From: Tolumonas osonensis
GTDB taxonomy: Bacteria > Pseudomonadota > Gammaproteobacteria > Enterobacterales > Aeromonadaceae
Direction: 5' to 3'
Length of the DNA: 64,000 nt
Assembly (NCBI RefSeq): GCF_014202415.1
Contig: NZ_JACHGR010000001.1
Span: forward strand, 248,001 to 312,000
In this document: positions 40,436-48,366 of the stretch, piece by piece
How the letters are laid out: each line of letters begins with the position of its first letter
Numbering within the stretch: the first letter of the stretch is position 1
The notes under the pieces: generated by a model
Database searches by the model: none
What the model saw: the letters and a program-made list of their open reading frames with translations, nothing else
What the model was told of the DNA's origin: nothing
Program-made: the position numbers and the translations under genes

Positions 40436-40465
40436 GGCAGAGTGATGCCGATGAATCACTCTGCC
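40436..40465. repeat. Intercistronic hairpin between hcp and hcr
   Basis: A perfect 11-bp inverted repeat (40436-40446 and 40455-40465, 8-nt loop) lies in the 79-bp hcp-hcr gap. There is no T-run, so I read it as an mRNA stabilising or processing hairpin that may raise hcp over the downstream genes. Confidence 0.6.
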
Positions 40466-40502
40466 CGGTTCAGCCATTACTTTGACTCGACAGGAATAAT
40501 GC

Positions 40503-41549
40503 ATGACACAATCCCCCCAACCCGCTGTCTGGCAAAATTCACAAACCCTGTGCTGTGTTGAACGGCGACAGGAAACGGTCGATGCCGTTACGTTGGTTTT
40601 TCGTCCGCTGCAACCGTTGGCTGTTAACTATCTGCCAGGACAGTTTCTGCTGCTGACCGTTGAAATTGATGGTCAGACGCATAGCCGTGCTTACTCGCTT
40701 TCTTCATCCCCTTCCCTTTCTGCAGATCTGGCTGTCACCGTAAAACGGGTCGCTAATGGTCTGGTTTCCAACTGGCTGCTGGATCATTTCCACGCCGGGG
40801 ATACCCTGACTGCACAGGCGCCGACCGGTACCTTCTTCCTGCCCGCCGATTACAGCGCACCAAAAATTCTGCTGTGCAGCGCCGGCAGCGGGATCACACC
40901 GATGATGTCGATGGCGCGCTGGTTACTGGATAACAACTGCACGACAGAAATCCATTTCCTGCACAGTGCCCGTCACGCCGACGATATCATTTTCCGTGAT
41001 GAACTGATGACCATGGCGGCCGCTTATCCGCAATTCAGATTATCGCTGGTTCTGGATACCGTGACCGATGCCTTCTCCTGCTATCAGGGTTACCTGAATC
41101 CGGAGTTATTCAACGCGTTAGTGCCGGATCTTAATGACTGTCATCAGTTCATGTGCGGTCCGTCTGTGTATATGGATGCACTGGAACAGATGCTTCAGGA
41201 TCGTGGTTTCCCAATGGAAAACAGCCACAAGGAATCCTTCACGCCAGCGGCACCGCTGATTGCAGAAGCCGCCACCAGCCAGCAGTTCCGTCTGGAAGTA
41301 CCTGGCTTTGGCGCCAGCGGCGAGATCAGCAATCAACAAACCGTGTTGGATGCGCTGGAAGCACTACAATTACCTATTATCGGTGCTTGTCGTTCCGGGA
41401 TCTGTGGTTCCTGCAAATGCAAAGTCGTCAGCGGCAACGTCGAGAATATCAGTGAACAACCCGGCCCCCTGACCGAAGAAGAGCAGCAGCAAGGGTATAT
41501 TCTGGCGTGCAGCAGCCGCGCCGGCTCGGATTTAGAACTGGAGCTTTAA
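40503..41549 (+). CDS. hcr: NADH oxidoreductase Hcr (Hcp reductase)
   Basis: A 348-residue flavoprotein that passes electrons from NADH to Hcp. In order: FAD domain (RAYSLSS, residues about 60-70), NAD domain ([15 protein letters not shown] near 125) and a C-terminal plant-type 2Fe-2S ferredoxin domain (GACRSGICGSCKCKV and a last Cys in ILACSSR). AGGAAT precedes ATG 40503. nirB begins 3 bases after its stop, so hcr and nirB are clearly co-translated. Confidence 0.95.
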   Translation: MTQSPQPAVWQNSQTLCCVERRQETVDAVTLVFRPLQPLAVNYLPGQFLLLTVEIDGQTHSRAYSLSSSPSLSADLAVTVKRVANGLVSNWLLDHFHAGDTLTAQAPTGTFFLPADYSAPKILLCSAGSGITPMMSMARWLLDNNCTTEIHFLHSARHADDIIFRDELMTMAAAYPQFRLSLVLDTVTDAFSCYQGYLNPELFNALVPDLNDCHQFMCGPSVYMDALEQMLQDRGFPMENSHKESFTPAAPLIAEAATSQQFRLEVPGFGASGEISNQQTVLDALEALQLPIIGACRSGICGSCKCKVVSGNVENISEQPGPLTEEEQQQGYILACSSRAGSDLELEL

Positions 41550-41552
41550 GTC

Positions 41553-44102
41553 ATGCAGAAACATCGGATTATCGTAATCGGTAACGGTATGGTTGGTCAC
41601 CGTTATCTGGAAGAACTGGTCGATAAAGCAGATCTCAGTCAGTATGAAGTGACGGTATTTGGCGCAGAACCACGCGAAGCCTATGACCGTGTGCATTTAT
41701 CTTCCTATTTCTCTCATCATACTGCCGCAGAGTTGAGCCTGGTCAAACCCGGTTTCTATGAAAAACACGGCATCAAGCTGTTCCTGAATGAAGCGGTAAA
41801 GCTGATTGATCGGAATAAGCAGGTTATCGAAACCAACAAAGGCCAGACGCTGCCGTATGACACGCTGGTACTGGCTACCGGTTCTTACCCGTGGGTGCCA
41901 AACATTACCGGCAGTGCGCATCACGAATGTTTTGTGTATCGCACCATTGAAGATCTGAAAGCGATCCGCGAAGCCGCGAAACAAGGCAAAAGCGGTGTCG
42001 TTGTCGGTGGCGGTCTGCTCGGCCTGGAAGCGGCTGGCGCCCTGAAAGCGCTGGGACTGGAAACGCACGTTATCGAATTTGCGCCAGTGCTGATGGCCGA
42101 ACAGCTGGATCGCCAGGGTGGCGAGATGCTGCGCCGCAAGATCGAAAGTCTGGGTGTCACCGTTCACACCAGCAAGAATACCCGCGAAATTGCTCACTAT
42201 CAGGGCAAAGAAGGCCATCATCAGATGCGCTTTGCCGATGGCAGCGTGCTGGATGTCGATCTGGTGGTGTTCTCAACCGGCATCCGCCCACAGGATACCC
42301 TCGCCCGTTACTGTGATCTGCCGGTTGCGGAACGCGGTGGTGTCGAAATCAATGATCACTGTCTGACCGCCGACGAACACATCTACGCGATTGGCGAATG
42401 TGCCGCCTGGCATGGCCGTTTCTTCGGTCTGGTTGCGCCCGGTTACAAAATGGCGCAGGTCGCCGTTGATCACCTGTTAGGCAACGACAATGCCTTCACC
42501 GGCGCCGATATGAGCGCCAAGCTTAAGCTGCTGGGTGTGGAAGTGGGCAGTATCGGTGATGCGCATGGCCGTACACCGGATTGCCTGAGCTACGTCTATC
42601 AGGACGATGCCGCCGGAGTGTATAAGAAAATCGTCGTCAGCGGTGACGGCGCCAAACTGCTGGGTGCGGTGCTGGTCGGTGATACCACCGATTATGGCAA
42701 CCTGCTACAGATGAAGCTGAATGATATGCCGTTGCCAGCGCATCCGGACACACTCATTCTGCCGGCCCATGCCGGTGCCAAACCGGTGCTGGGGGTCGAT
42801 GCTTTACCCGAAACCGCGCAGATCTGCTCCTGCTTTGACGTCACCAAAGGCCGGATCGCCGAAGCAGTCGCTGCCGGCTGTCATACCGTGGCCGCCATCA
42901 AAGCGGAAACCAAAGCCGGTACCGGTTGTGGTGGCTGCGTGCCATTGATCACGCAGGTGCTGAATGCCGAGCTGTCCCGTCAGGGTATCGAAGTCAAAAA
43001 TCACCTGTGTGAACACTTCGCCTTCTCCCGTCAGGAGCTGTTCCATCTGATCAAGGTCGGTCAGCTGAAAACCTTTGACGAAGTATTAAGCAAACACGGT
43101 CATGGCCACGGCTGTGAAATCTGTAAACCGACGATCGGTTCTATTCTGGCATCCTGCTGGGGCGAATATGTACTGAAAGCCGCGCACACCCAGCTGCAGG
43201 ACACCAACGATACCTTCCTCGGCAACATGCAAAAAGACGGTACCTACTCCGTGATCCCGCGTATGCCAGGTGGGGAAGTGACACCGGAAGGTCTGATGAC
43301 CGTGGCGGAAGTTGCCCGTGATTATGACCTGTACACCAAGATCACCGGTGCGCAGCGTATCGGCCTGTTTGGTGCCCGCAAAGAAGATCTGCCGGTCATC
43401 TGGGAACGACTGATCAATGCCGGTTTCGAAACGGGTCATGCCTACGCGAAATCACTGCGCATGGTGAAAACCTGTGTCGGCAGCGCCTGGTGCCGTTACG
43501 GCGTGCAGGACAGCGTCGGCTTAGGCGTCGAACTGGAACACCGCTACAAAGGCATCCGTTCACCGCACAAGATGAAGTTCGGTGTCTCCGGCTGTACCCG
43601 TGAATGTGCCGAAGCGCAGGGTAAAGATGTCGGCGTGATTGCTACCGATAAAGGCTGGAACCTGTATGTCTGCGGCAACGGCGGGATGAAGCCTCGTCAC
43701 GCAGATCTGCTGGCAGCCGATCTGGATAAAGAGATCCTGATCCGCTACATCGACCGTTTCCTGATGTTCTATGTCCGCACCGCCGACAAGCTGCAGCGTA
43801 CCGCGAGCTGGCTGGATAACCTCGAAGGTGGTCTGGATTATCTGAAATCCGTCATCATCGATGACAAGCTGGGGATCGCGGCCGAACTGGAACAGGAAAT
43901 GGCCTTCATCCGCGAACAGTACCACTGCGAATGGAAAGAAACGCTGGATAACGATCAGCAGCAGTTACGCTTCCGTCATTTCATCAACAGTGCTCAGCCT
44001 GATCCGCTGGTACAGTTTGTGGCAGAACGCCAGCAGCACCGTCCGGCCAAACCGGAGGAACGCATTCCGACTTACAACATTTCGCTGGAGGAGTCCGTAT
44101 GA
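41553..44102 (+). CDS. nirB: NADH-dependent nitrite reductase large subunit NirB
   Basis: An 849-residue cytoplasmic enzyme that, with NirD, reduces nitrite to ammonium with six electrons from NADH. N-terminal FAD/NAD oxidoreductase (IVIGNGMVGHR; VVVGGGLLGLEAAGALK), a BFD-type 2Fe-2S domain near residues 425-475 (CSCFD and TGCGGC), then the nitrite/sulfite reductase repeats with siroheme-4Fe-4S ligands in TCVGSAWCRYG and FGVSGCTRECAEAQGKD. Size equals E. coli NirB. Its stop overlaps nirD by 4 bases. Siroheme synthase cysG is not adjacent. Confidence 0.97.
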   Translation: MQKHRIIVIGNGMVGHRYLEELVDKADLSQYEVTVFGAEPREAYDRVHLSSYFSHHTAAELSLVKPGFYEKHGIKLFLNEAVKLIDRNKQVIETNKGQTLPYDTLVLATGSYPWVPNITGSAHHECFVYRTIEDLKAIREAAKQGKSGVVVGGGLLGLEAAGALKALGLETHVIEFAPVLMAEQLDRQGGEMLRRKIESLGVTVHTSKNTREIAHYQGKEGHHQMRFADGSVLDVDLVVFSTGIRPQDTLARYCDLPVAERGGVEINDHCLTADEHIYAIGECAAWHGRFFGLVAPGYKMAQVAVDHLLGNDNAFTGADMSAKLKLLGVEVGSIGDAHGRTPDCLSYVYQDDAAGVYKKIVVSGDGAKLLGAVLVGDTTDYGNLLQMKLNDMPLPAHPDTLILPAHAGAKPVLGVDALPETAQICSCFDVTKGRIAEAVAAGCHTVAAIKAETKAGTGCGGCVPLITQVLNAELSRQGIEVKNHLCEHFAFSRQELFHLIKVGQLKTFDEVLSKHGHGHGCEICKPTIGSILASCWGEYVLKAAHTQLQDTNDTFLGNMQKDGTYSVIPRMPGGEVTPEGLMTVAEVARDYDLYTKITGAQRIGLFGARKEDLPVIWERLINAGFETGHAYAKSLRMVKTCVGSAWCRYGVQDSVGLGVELEHRYKGIRSPHKMKFGVSGCTRECAEAQGKDVGVIATDKGWNLYVCGNGGMKPRHADLLAADLDKEILIRYIDRFLMFYVRTADKLQRTASWLDNLEGGLDYLKSVIIDDKLGIAAELEQEMAFIREQYHCEWKETLDNDQQQLRFRHFINSAQPDPLVQFVAERQQHRPAKPEERIPTYNISLEESV

Positions 44103-44428
44103 GCTGGACCGATATCTGCGCACTGACTGACATCATTCCCGGTACCGGCGTCTGCGCGCTGCTGGGCACCCATCAGGTTGCCATCTTCCGTCCGCAGGAG
44201 GATGAACAGGTGTATGCCATCGACAACGTGGATCCGTTCTATCAGGCCAGCGTACTGTCCCGTGGCATTCTGGCGGATCTGCACAACGAATGGTATGTCG
44301 CCAGCCCGCTGAAAAAACAGCACTTCCGCCTCAAAGACGGCGTCTGTCTGGAAAATACCGGCTTCTCCGTTCCGGCTTATGCGGTACGGGTCAATAACGG
44401 ACGGGTCGAGCTGAAGGAGTCAGTGTAA
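44099..44428 (+). CDS. nirD: Nitrite reductase small subunit NirD
   Basis: A 109-residue Rieske-fold protein, the small subunit of the NADH nitrite reductase. As in E. coli NirD it lacks the Rieske Cys-His cluster ligands (the fold is recognisable from QVAIFRP, VYAIDNVDPF and SPLKKQHFRLKDG), so it has a structural role. ATGA overlap with nirB indicates coupling. The nirC ribosome-binding site AAGGAG lies inside its last codons. Confidence 0.94.
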   Translation: MSWTDICALTDIIPGTGVCALLGTHQVAIFRPQEDEQVYAIDNVDPFYQASVLSRGILADLHNEWYVASPLKKQHFRLKDGVCLENTGFSVPAYAVRVNNGRVELKESV

Positions 44429-44430
44429 CC

Positions 44431-45240
44431 ATGTATCAGGAAACCATTGAGAAATGTGCGGCAGTCGCCAGCCGCATCAAAAACACCTCGGCCAATAACC
44501 CGCTGAGTTTCTGGATTGGCAGCCTGATGGCCGGCGCTTACGTCGGTCTGGGCATCATCCTGATTTTCACCCTGGGCAATCTGGTTGATCCGGCGATCCG
44601 TCCGCTGGTAATGGGCGCGACCTTCGGGATCGCCCTGACGCTGGTGATCATTGCCGGTGCGGAGCTCTACACCGGTCACACCATGTTTCTGACTTTCGGT
44701 ATCAAAACCGGACGGCTGAACACGGTTCAGGCGGTGGGCATTCTGGCGCAGTCCTGGACCGGCAATCTGCTGGGTTCCATACTGGTTGCCTACCTGTTCT
44801 ATCTGGGTGGCGGCGGTCAGATCCTGCCGGTGGATAGCAGTCTGCTACACAAAGTGGCCCTGGCTAAAACCACGGCACCGGCACTGGTGCTGTTCGCCAA
44901 GGGCATACTGTGTAACTGGCTGGTTTGTCTGGCAATCTGGATGTGTCAGCGTGTTGAAGGCGCCGCTAAATTCATCGCCATCTGGTGGTGTCTGCTGGCC
45001 TTTATTGCCTCCGGCTACGAACACTCGATTGCCAACATGACGCTGCTCGCCCTGTCCTGGTTCGGCGCGCATACGCCGGAATACACCCTGGGCGGAATTG
45101 GTTACAACCTGCTGTGGGTGACACTGGGGAATACCGTCTCCGGCGTACTGTTCATGGGTTTAGGCTACTGGTATGCCACGCCTCGGGCACAGCGCCCGGC
45201 AGTTGCAACCGAAGCCAAAAAACACGCGCAACACGCATAA
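44431..45240 (+). CDS. nirC: Nitrite transporter NirC (FNT family)
   Basis: A 269-residue pentameric formate/nitrite-type channel of the inner membrane, with six spans. Family signatures: NNPLSFWIGSLMAGAYVGLG, the TGHTMFL loop, KGILCNWLVCLAIWM (second Asn/Cys constriction), and GYEHSIANMT with its central His. Very close to E. coli NirC across its length. Two bases separate it from nirD. It imports nitrite for NirBD and is the last gene before a strong terminator. Confidence 0.96.
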   Translation: MYQETIEKCAAVASRIKNTSANNPLSFWIGSLMAGAYVGLGIILIFTLGNLVDPAIRPLVMGATFGIALTLVIIAGAELYTGHTMFLTFGIKTGRLNTVQAVGILAQSWTGNLLGSILVAYLFYLGGGGQILPVDSSLLHKVALAKTTAPALVLFAKGILCNWLVCLAIWMCQRVEGAAKFIAIWWCLLAFIASGYEHSIANMTLLALSWFGAHTPEYTLGGIGYNLLWVTLGNTVSGVLFMGLGYWYATPRAQRPAVATEAKKHAQHA

Positions 45241-45246
45241 TCACAC

Positions 45247-45278
45247 AAGACCGTCCATGCCGCACCATGGACGGTCTT
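45247..45278 (+). terminator. Terminator of the hcp-hcr-nirBDC unit
   Basis: A perfect 13-bp stem (45247-45259 and 45266-45278) with a 6-nt loop is followed by GTTTCTTG. It starts 7 bp after the nirC stop. Confidence 0.85.
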
Positions 45279-45352
45279 GTTTCTTGCCGCTGAGCTGGCC
45301 TTCCCCTCGTTTTTGATCCGGAAAAATCTTTTCTCGTCCTGCCTTAACTGAA

Positions 45353-45363
45353 TCTATGCTTTA
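45353..45363 (+). promoter_or_regulatory. Sigma-S-like extended -10 upstream of the 111-residue gene
   Basis: TCTATGCTTTA fits the sigma-S -10 pattern KCTAYRCTTAA with one extra T. No consensus -35 is apparent. The next gene starts 105 bp downstream. An inverted repeat TCATCA/TGATGA (45393-45398, 45407-45412) lies in the would-be leader. Confidence 0.4.
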
Positions 45364-45467
45364 AGAAGAGCCTGCTATCAGTTCTTGTCGCCTCATCAGT
45401 CGTCTGTGATGAAGAAGAAGCAGCGTGTTTGCAGCCAATAAATTCTTTACAGAACAAGGAGTTGATT

Positions 45468-45803
45468 ATGAGTCATCTCATGACTGAATACGTCGGAAAG
45501 ATCGTTCTGGTCAAATTCATGCCCGGCTATGTGGAAAGTGCACAATCGCTGATCCAGCCGAACGATCCAGCATGCTCAGAATATTATGTCCGCCTGGCGG
45601 GTGTTGAAAACGCCGGGATCTGGGTGGATAACAAAGAGTGGCAGACACAGGACTTCTTCTCCACGCCGCCGGATGTCTATCATGCCGCGATTTTTATTCC
45701 CTGGCACCAGATCGAATCGCTGGCCGCCTTCCCGGAACGGGAATTCTCGCATGACGAAGAGCCTTACCGGGAAAGAGACATCGGTTTTCTGGCGGCCAAA
45801 TAA
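45468..45803 (+). CDS. Uncharacterised 111-residue protein
   Basis: I do not recognise this protein. It is 111 residues, acidic, without signal peptide or membrane span. It begins MSHLMTEYVGKIVLVKFMPGY; aromatic residues and short beta-like stretches (KIVLVKF, YHAAIFIPWHQIESL) alternate with acidic segments, and one Cys (DPACSEYY) is present. AAGGAG sits ideally before ATG 45468, and the gene has its own promoter-like signal and terminator, so it is very probably expressed. Flanked by nirC and convergent truC. The sigma-S-like promoter hints at a stationary-phase or stress role; that is inference. Confidence 0.8.
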   Translation: MSHLMTEYVGKIVLVKFMPGYVESAQSLIQPNDPACSEYYVRLAGVENAGIWVDNKEWQTQDFFSTPPDVYHAAIFIPWHQIESLAAFPEREFSHDEEPYRERDIGFLAAK

Positions 45804-45816
45804 CACTAGCACATCC

Positions 45817-45850
45817 AGCACCGCAACATCCCGCTGCGGTGCTTGTTTGT
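45817..45850. terminator. Terminator between the 111-residue gene and truC
   Basis: 9-bp stem (45817-45825 and 45835-45843) with a 9-nt loop, followed on the plus strand by TGTTTGT. It lies between convergent stops and could serve the plus-strand gene. Confidence 0.65.
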
Positions 45851-45852
45851 GG

Positions 45853-46581
45853 TCAGATCTGTGTCGTCCAGCCAAATTCCTGCAAGCGTTGCTGCCAGCG
45901 CTCATCCAGTGACGCTTTGATTGTCATCATTTCATTTGTATGCGGATGACGGAAACAAAGCTGATGATGATGCAGCATCAGACGATCGCAGCAGAACCGC
46001 TCCCGGAAGAAACGGTTATGTTTGCCATCACCGTGCGAGGTATCACCGACAATCGGATGCCGTAAGTGCGCCAGATGACGGCGTAGCTGATGCTTGCGGC
46101 CGGTCAGCGGTAACAGTTTTACCAGGCTGTACCGACTGCTAGGATGACGCGCCGATACCGCAAACGGCAACTCGACCCGCCCCAGACAGCGGATATGCGT
46201 TTTTGCCGGTTGTGCCGCTTTGTCCTGATCGGCAAATTTATCCGCGATGCGATCCAGCTCTTCTTTCAGTGGATAATCGAGAAATTTTTGCAGCGGAGCC
46301 CAGCCCCGAACCAGCGCCAGATACTCTTTCTGCATCCGGTGCCCGGCAAACGCTTCGGTCAGCAACCGGGCGGTCTCCGGATCCAGCGCAAACAGCAAAA
46401 TGCCGGAGGTCGGACGATCCAGACGATGCACGGTATAAACATGCTGACCAATCTGATCCCGCGTCATCTGCATCGCAAACTGCGTTTCACCCTTGTCCAG
46501 CCAGCTGCGGTGCACCAGCAAGCCAGCCGGTTTGTTAATCGCGACCAGGTGTTCATCCTGGTACAGAATTTCCAGTTTCAT
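45853..46581 (-). CDS. truC: tRNA pseudouridine(65) synthase TruC
   Basis: A 242-residue RluA-family pseudouridine synthase. The catalytic Asp is Asp55 in HRLDRPTSG. LVHRSWLDK, RDQIGQHVYTVHRLD and LTGRKHQLRRHLAHLRHPI match E. coli TruC, which modifies U65 of tRNA-Ile and tRNA-Asp. Slightly shorter at the C-terminus than E. coli (260). Its start overlaps yqcC by 4 bases, the same pair as in E. coli. Confidence 0.94.
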   Translation of the reverse strand: MKLEILYQDEHLVAINKPAGLLVHRSWLDKGETQFAMQMTRDQIGQHVYTVHRLDRPTSGILLFALDPETARLLTEAFAGHRMQKEYLALVRGWAPLQKFLDYPLKEELDRIADKFADQDKAAQPAKTHIRCLGRVELPFAVSARHPSSRYSLVKLLPLTGRKHQLRRHLAHLRHPIVGDTSHGDGKHNRFFRERFCCDRLMLHHHQLCFRHPHTNEMMTIKASLDERWQQRLQEFGWTTQI

Positions 46582-46913
46582 TGCAGACGACCAACCGGTT
46601 TACCACTGAGCTCTTCGTCCAGACGGGCCAGCACATCCAGCAGAAGCGCATATTTTTCCAGTTGTTCCTTATACACTTCGGTTGCCATCGGATAGATCGC
46701 GACCGCCGAAGGTAACGCTTGTCCGGTCGCCACCATGAAACGCATGCGATCCAGAAAAATAAATTGTAACCACTGGTGAAACTCCAGCGTATCCAGGGCA
46801 AACGGCTGGATACTGGCCAACGCCTCTTCCGGCGGCATCTCCTCCTGCCATAACTGCAGACGCTGTAATGTCAGCTCCAGCTCTTTCAGCAAAAACACAA
46901 CTTGTCGCGACAT
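46578..46913 (-). CDS. yqcC: YqcC family protein
   Basis: A 111-residue all-helical protein of the YqcC/DUF446 family, recognisable from LWQEEMPPEEALASIQPFALDTLEFHQWLQFIFLDRM given here in part: LxSxxPFxxDTLxFxQWLQxxFLxRM. Its molecular function is unknown. The 4-base overlap with truC and the conserved pairing in gammaproteobacteria suggest a link to tRNA modification or simply shared expression. It is divergent from the DUF3301 gene (76 bp). Confidence 0.9.
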   Translation of the reverse strand: MSRQVVFLLKELELTLQRLQLWQEEMPPEEALASIQPFALDTLEFHQWLQFIFLDRMRFMVATGQALPSAVAIYPMATEVYKEQLEKYALLLDVLARLDEELSGKPVGRLQ

Positions 46914-46989
46914 AACACACCGATTTCCTGTTACGCTTAAATTCCGGCTAATATATCACTACCGCCGTTTTTTACTGAGTAGAGATGTC

Positions 46990-47418
46990 ATGACTGATCT
47001 GTTGCTGTTTTTTGTGATCTGCCTGATTGGTGCAGAGGCCTGGCAACGTCGTCAGCAGTCGGAACTGGCAGAGCGTCTGATCCGCCACTACTGCCAGAAC
47101 GCCAATCTGCAACTGCTGAGCGTCGCCCGTCAGTCTTTTGGTATCCCTTTGTTTCTGGCTCAGGTAACACAGAAAGCGAATGCGTTTGTTTTTGAATACA
47201 GCGCCGATGGGGTAAGCAAAGAAGAAGGGGAACTCTATCTGACCGGACTGCACCAGCCTGTTTTCCGGGTAAATCCGGCCGGACAGAACACTAACCGCAG
47301 CAATGGCACCGATGGCATTGTCATCAACATGCCCGCCAATCATGAGAATCACGATGTCCCGCCGGTAAAATCAGACCATAACAACAATGTTATTCCTTTT
47401 ACCCGGAAACGACATTAA
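46990..47418 (+). CDS. DUF3301 family protein
   Basis: A 142-residue protein. The N-terminus is a short hydrophobic segment (residues 3-15, DLLLFFVICLIGA) that may anchor it in the inner membrane, followed by EAWQRRQQSELAERLIRHYC and a beta-rich domain (FVFEYSADG, GELYLTG). The pattern WQxRxxxExAxxxxxxyCxxxxlqlLSVAR is that of DUF3301. The C-terminal 45 residues are Asn/His-rich and look disordered. Function unknown; it lies beside yqcC in several related genomes as I recall. Confidence 0.75.
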   Translation: MTDLLLFFVICLIGAEAWQRRQQSELAERLIRHYCQNANLQLLSVARQSFGIPLFLAQVTQKANAFVFEYSADGVSKEEGELYLTGLHQPVFRVNPAGQNTNRSNGTDGIVINMPANHENHDVPPVKSDHNNNVIPFTRKRH

Positions 47419-47447
47419 ACACACCGTTATATCCGGAGCCTATTCTG

Positions 47448-47768
47448 ATGGATGAAATCTTCCGCATTGCGAATCAACTGGCGGCGAACGGCCAGACACC
47501 CAGCACCGCACTGGTTAAGGCGCGACTGCACCAGCCAGTACCGATGGCAACCCTGATCACCGCCATTCAGCGCTGGAAACAGAATCCGGAAGCCTATAAA
47601 TCATTAGGTTTTCCCGGTCAGACCGAACTGACAGCGGCAGAAGCCGTGCCGCCGCAGGAAGAATCAGCCGCTGACCGGCTGGAAATGCTGCAACGCCAGG
47701 TGGATGAGTTGCAGCAGCAAGTCGCCATGCTCGCTAAGCGGGTAAGTTTACTGGAGCAACTGGGGTAA
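47448..47768 (+). CDS. Small protein with helical N-terminal domain and coiled coil
   Basis: A 106-residue protein with GGAGCC before ATG 47448. The N-terminal half (MDEIFRIANQLAANGQTPSTALVKARL) looks like a winged-helix/KfrA-type N-terminal segment of DNA-binding proteins; residues 70-105 form a coiled coil with leucine heptads (LEMLQRQVDELQQQVAMLAKRVSLLEQL). No function can be assigned. Its 3' end overlaps the 3' end of the convergent syd by 35 bp. Confidence 0.72.
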   Translation: MDEIFRIANQLAANGQTPSTALVKARLHQPVPMATLITAIQRWKQNPEAYKSLGFPGQTELTAAEAVPPQEESAADRLEMLQRQVDELQQQVAMLAKRVSLLEQLG

Positions 47769-48315
47769 CTGCCGGTTGAGGTAAAGGGGAAAGCCGCTGC
47801 AGGAAGGCCGGTAGTGACTCGGCCAGCACCCAGCGTTTTTTCTGACCCAATTGCTCCAGCACCACCTCGCCGGTTTCATTATCCAGACTGATCACCCGTG
47901 ATTCATCAGGCACCGTCGCCAGAAACAGGGTAATGGGTAGCTTGAGCCGGCGCAGCATTAAGACATGGGCGACCAGATTCTGCTGTAACCGCTCAAAATC
48001 TTCTTCATTCCAGGATTGTACCAGTGTCACCGCCAGGCCTTTAAACGAGGCGGTCACCGGACCGGCAAATCCATGTCCGTAATAGTCATGAATCGCGGGA
48101 TGAAATTCGCATTCCAGCGCAGACGCAATATTTTGCAGGCTAACAGGCTGCGGACGTGACCAGGGTCTCCAGCGTTCAGGATCTTCGACATCATAACGAC
48201 AGGGAGAAGGCCGGTTTTCATCCGCCGGACAACAAACCCGGATCCCCCGCTGCGCCTGGTAGGCGAACCAGCGCGCAAATACATCAGATAGTGCGCAAAT
48301 AACTTGATCAGTCAC
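47734..48315 (-). CDS. syd: SecY-interacting protein Syd
   Basis: A 193-residue cytoplasmic protein that binds SecY and may check the assembly state of SecYEG. Conserved core: IHDYYGHGFAGPVTASFKGLAVTLVQSWNEEDF in part, NLVAHVLMLRRLKLPITLFLAT and SLDNETGEVVLE. I chose GTG 48315, which has GGGAAAAACC before it and aligns with the E. coli start; an in-frame TTG five codons upstream is less likely. The C-terminal Pro/Val tail (about 10 residues) extends beyond E. coli Syd and covers the overlap with the convergent gene. Divergent from queF, as in E. coli. Confidence 0.92.
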   Translation of the reverse strand: MTDQVICALSDVFARWFAYQAQRGIRVCCPADENRPSPCRYDVEDPERWRPWSRPQPVSLQNIASALECEFHPAIHDYYGHGFAGPVTASFKGLAVTLVQSWNEEDFERLQQNLVAHVLMLRRLKLPITLFLATVPDESRVISLDNETGEVVLEQLGQKKRWVLAESLPAFLQRLSPLPQPAVTPVAPVNLPA

Positions 48316-48366
48316 GGTTTTTCCCGACAATTAAAGATATCCCGATTTTAACTGAGCGAGCCCGTC

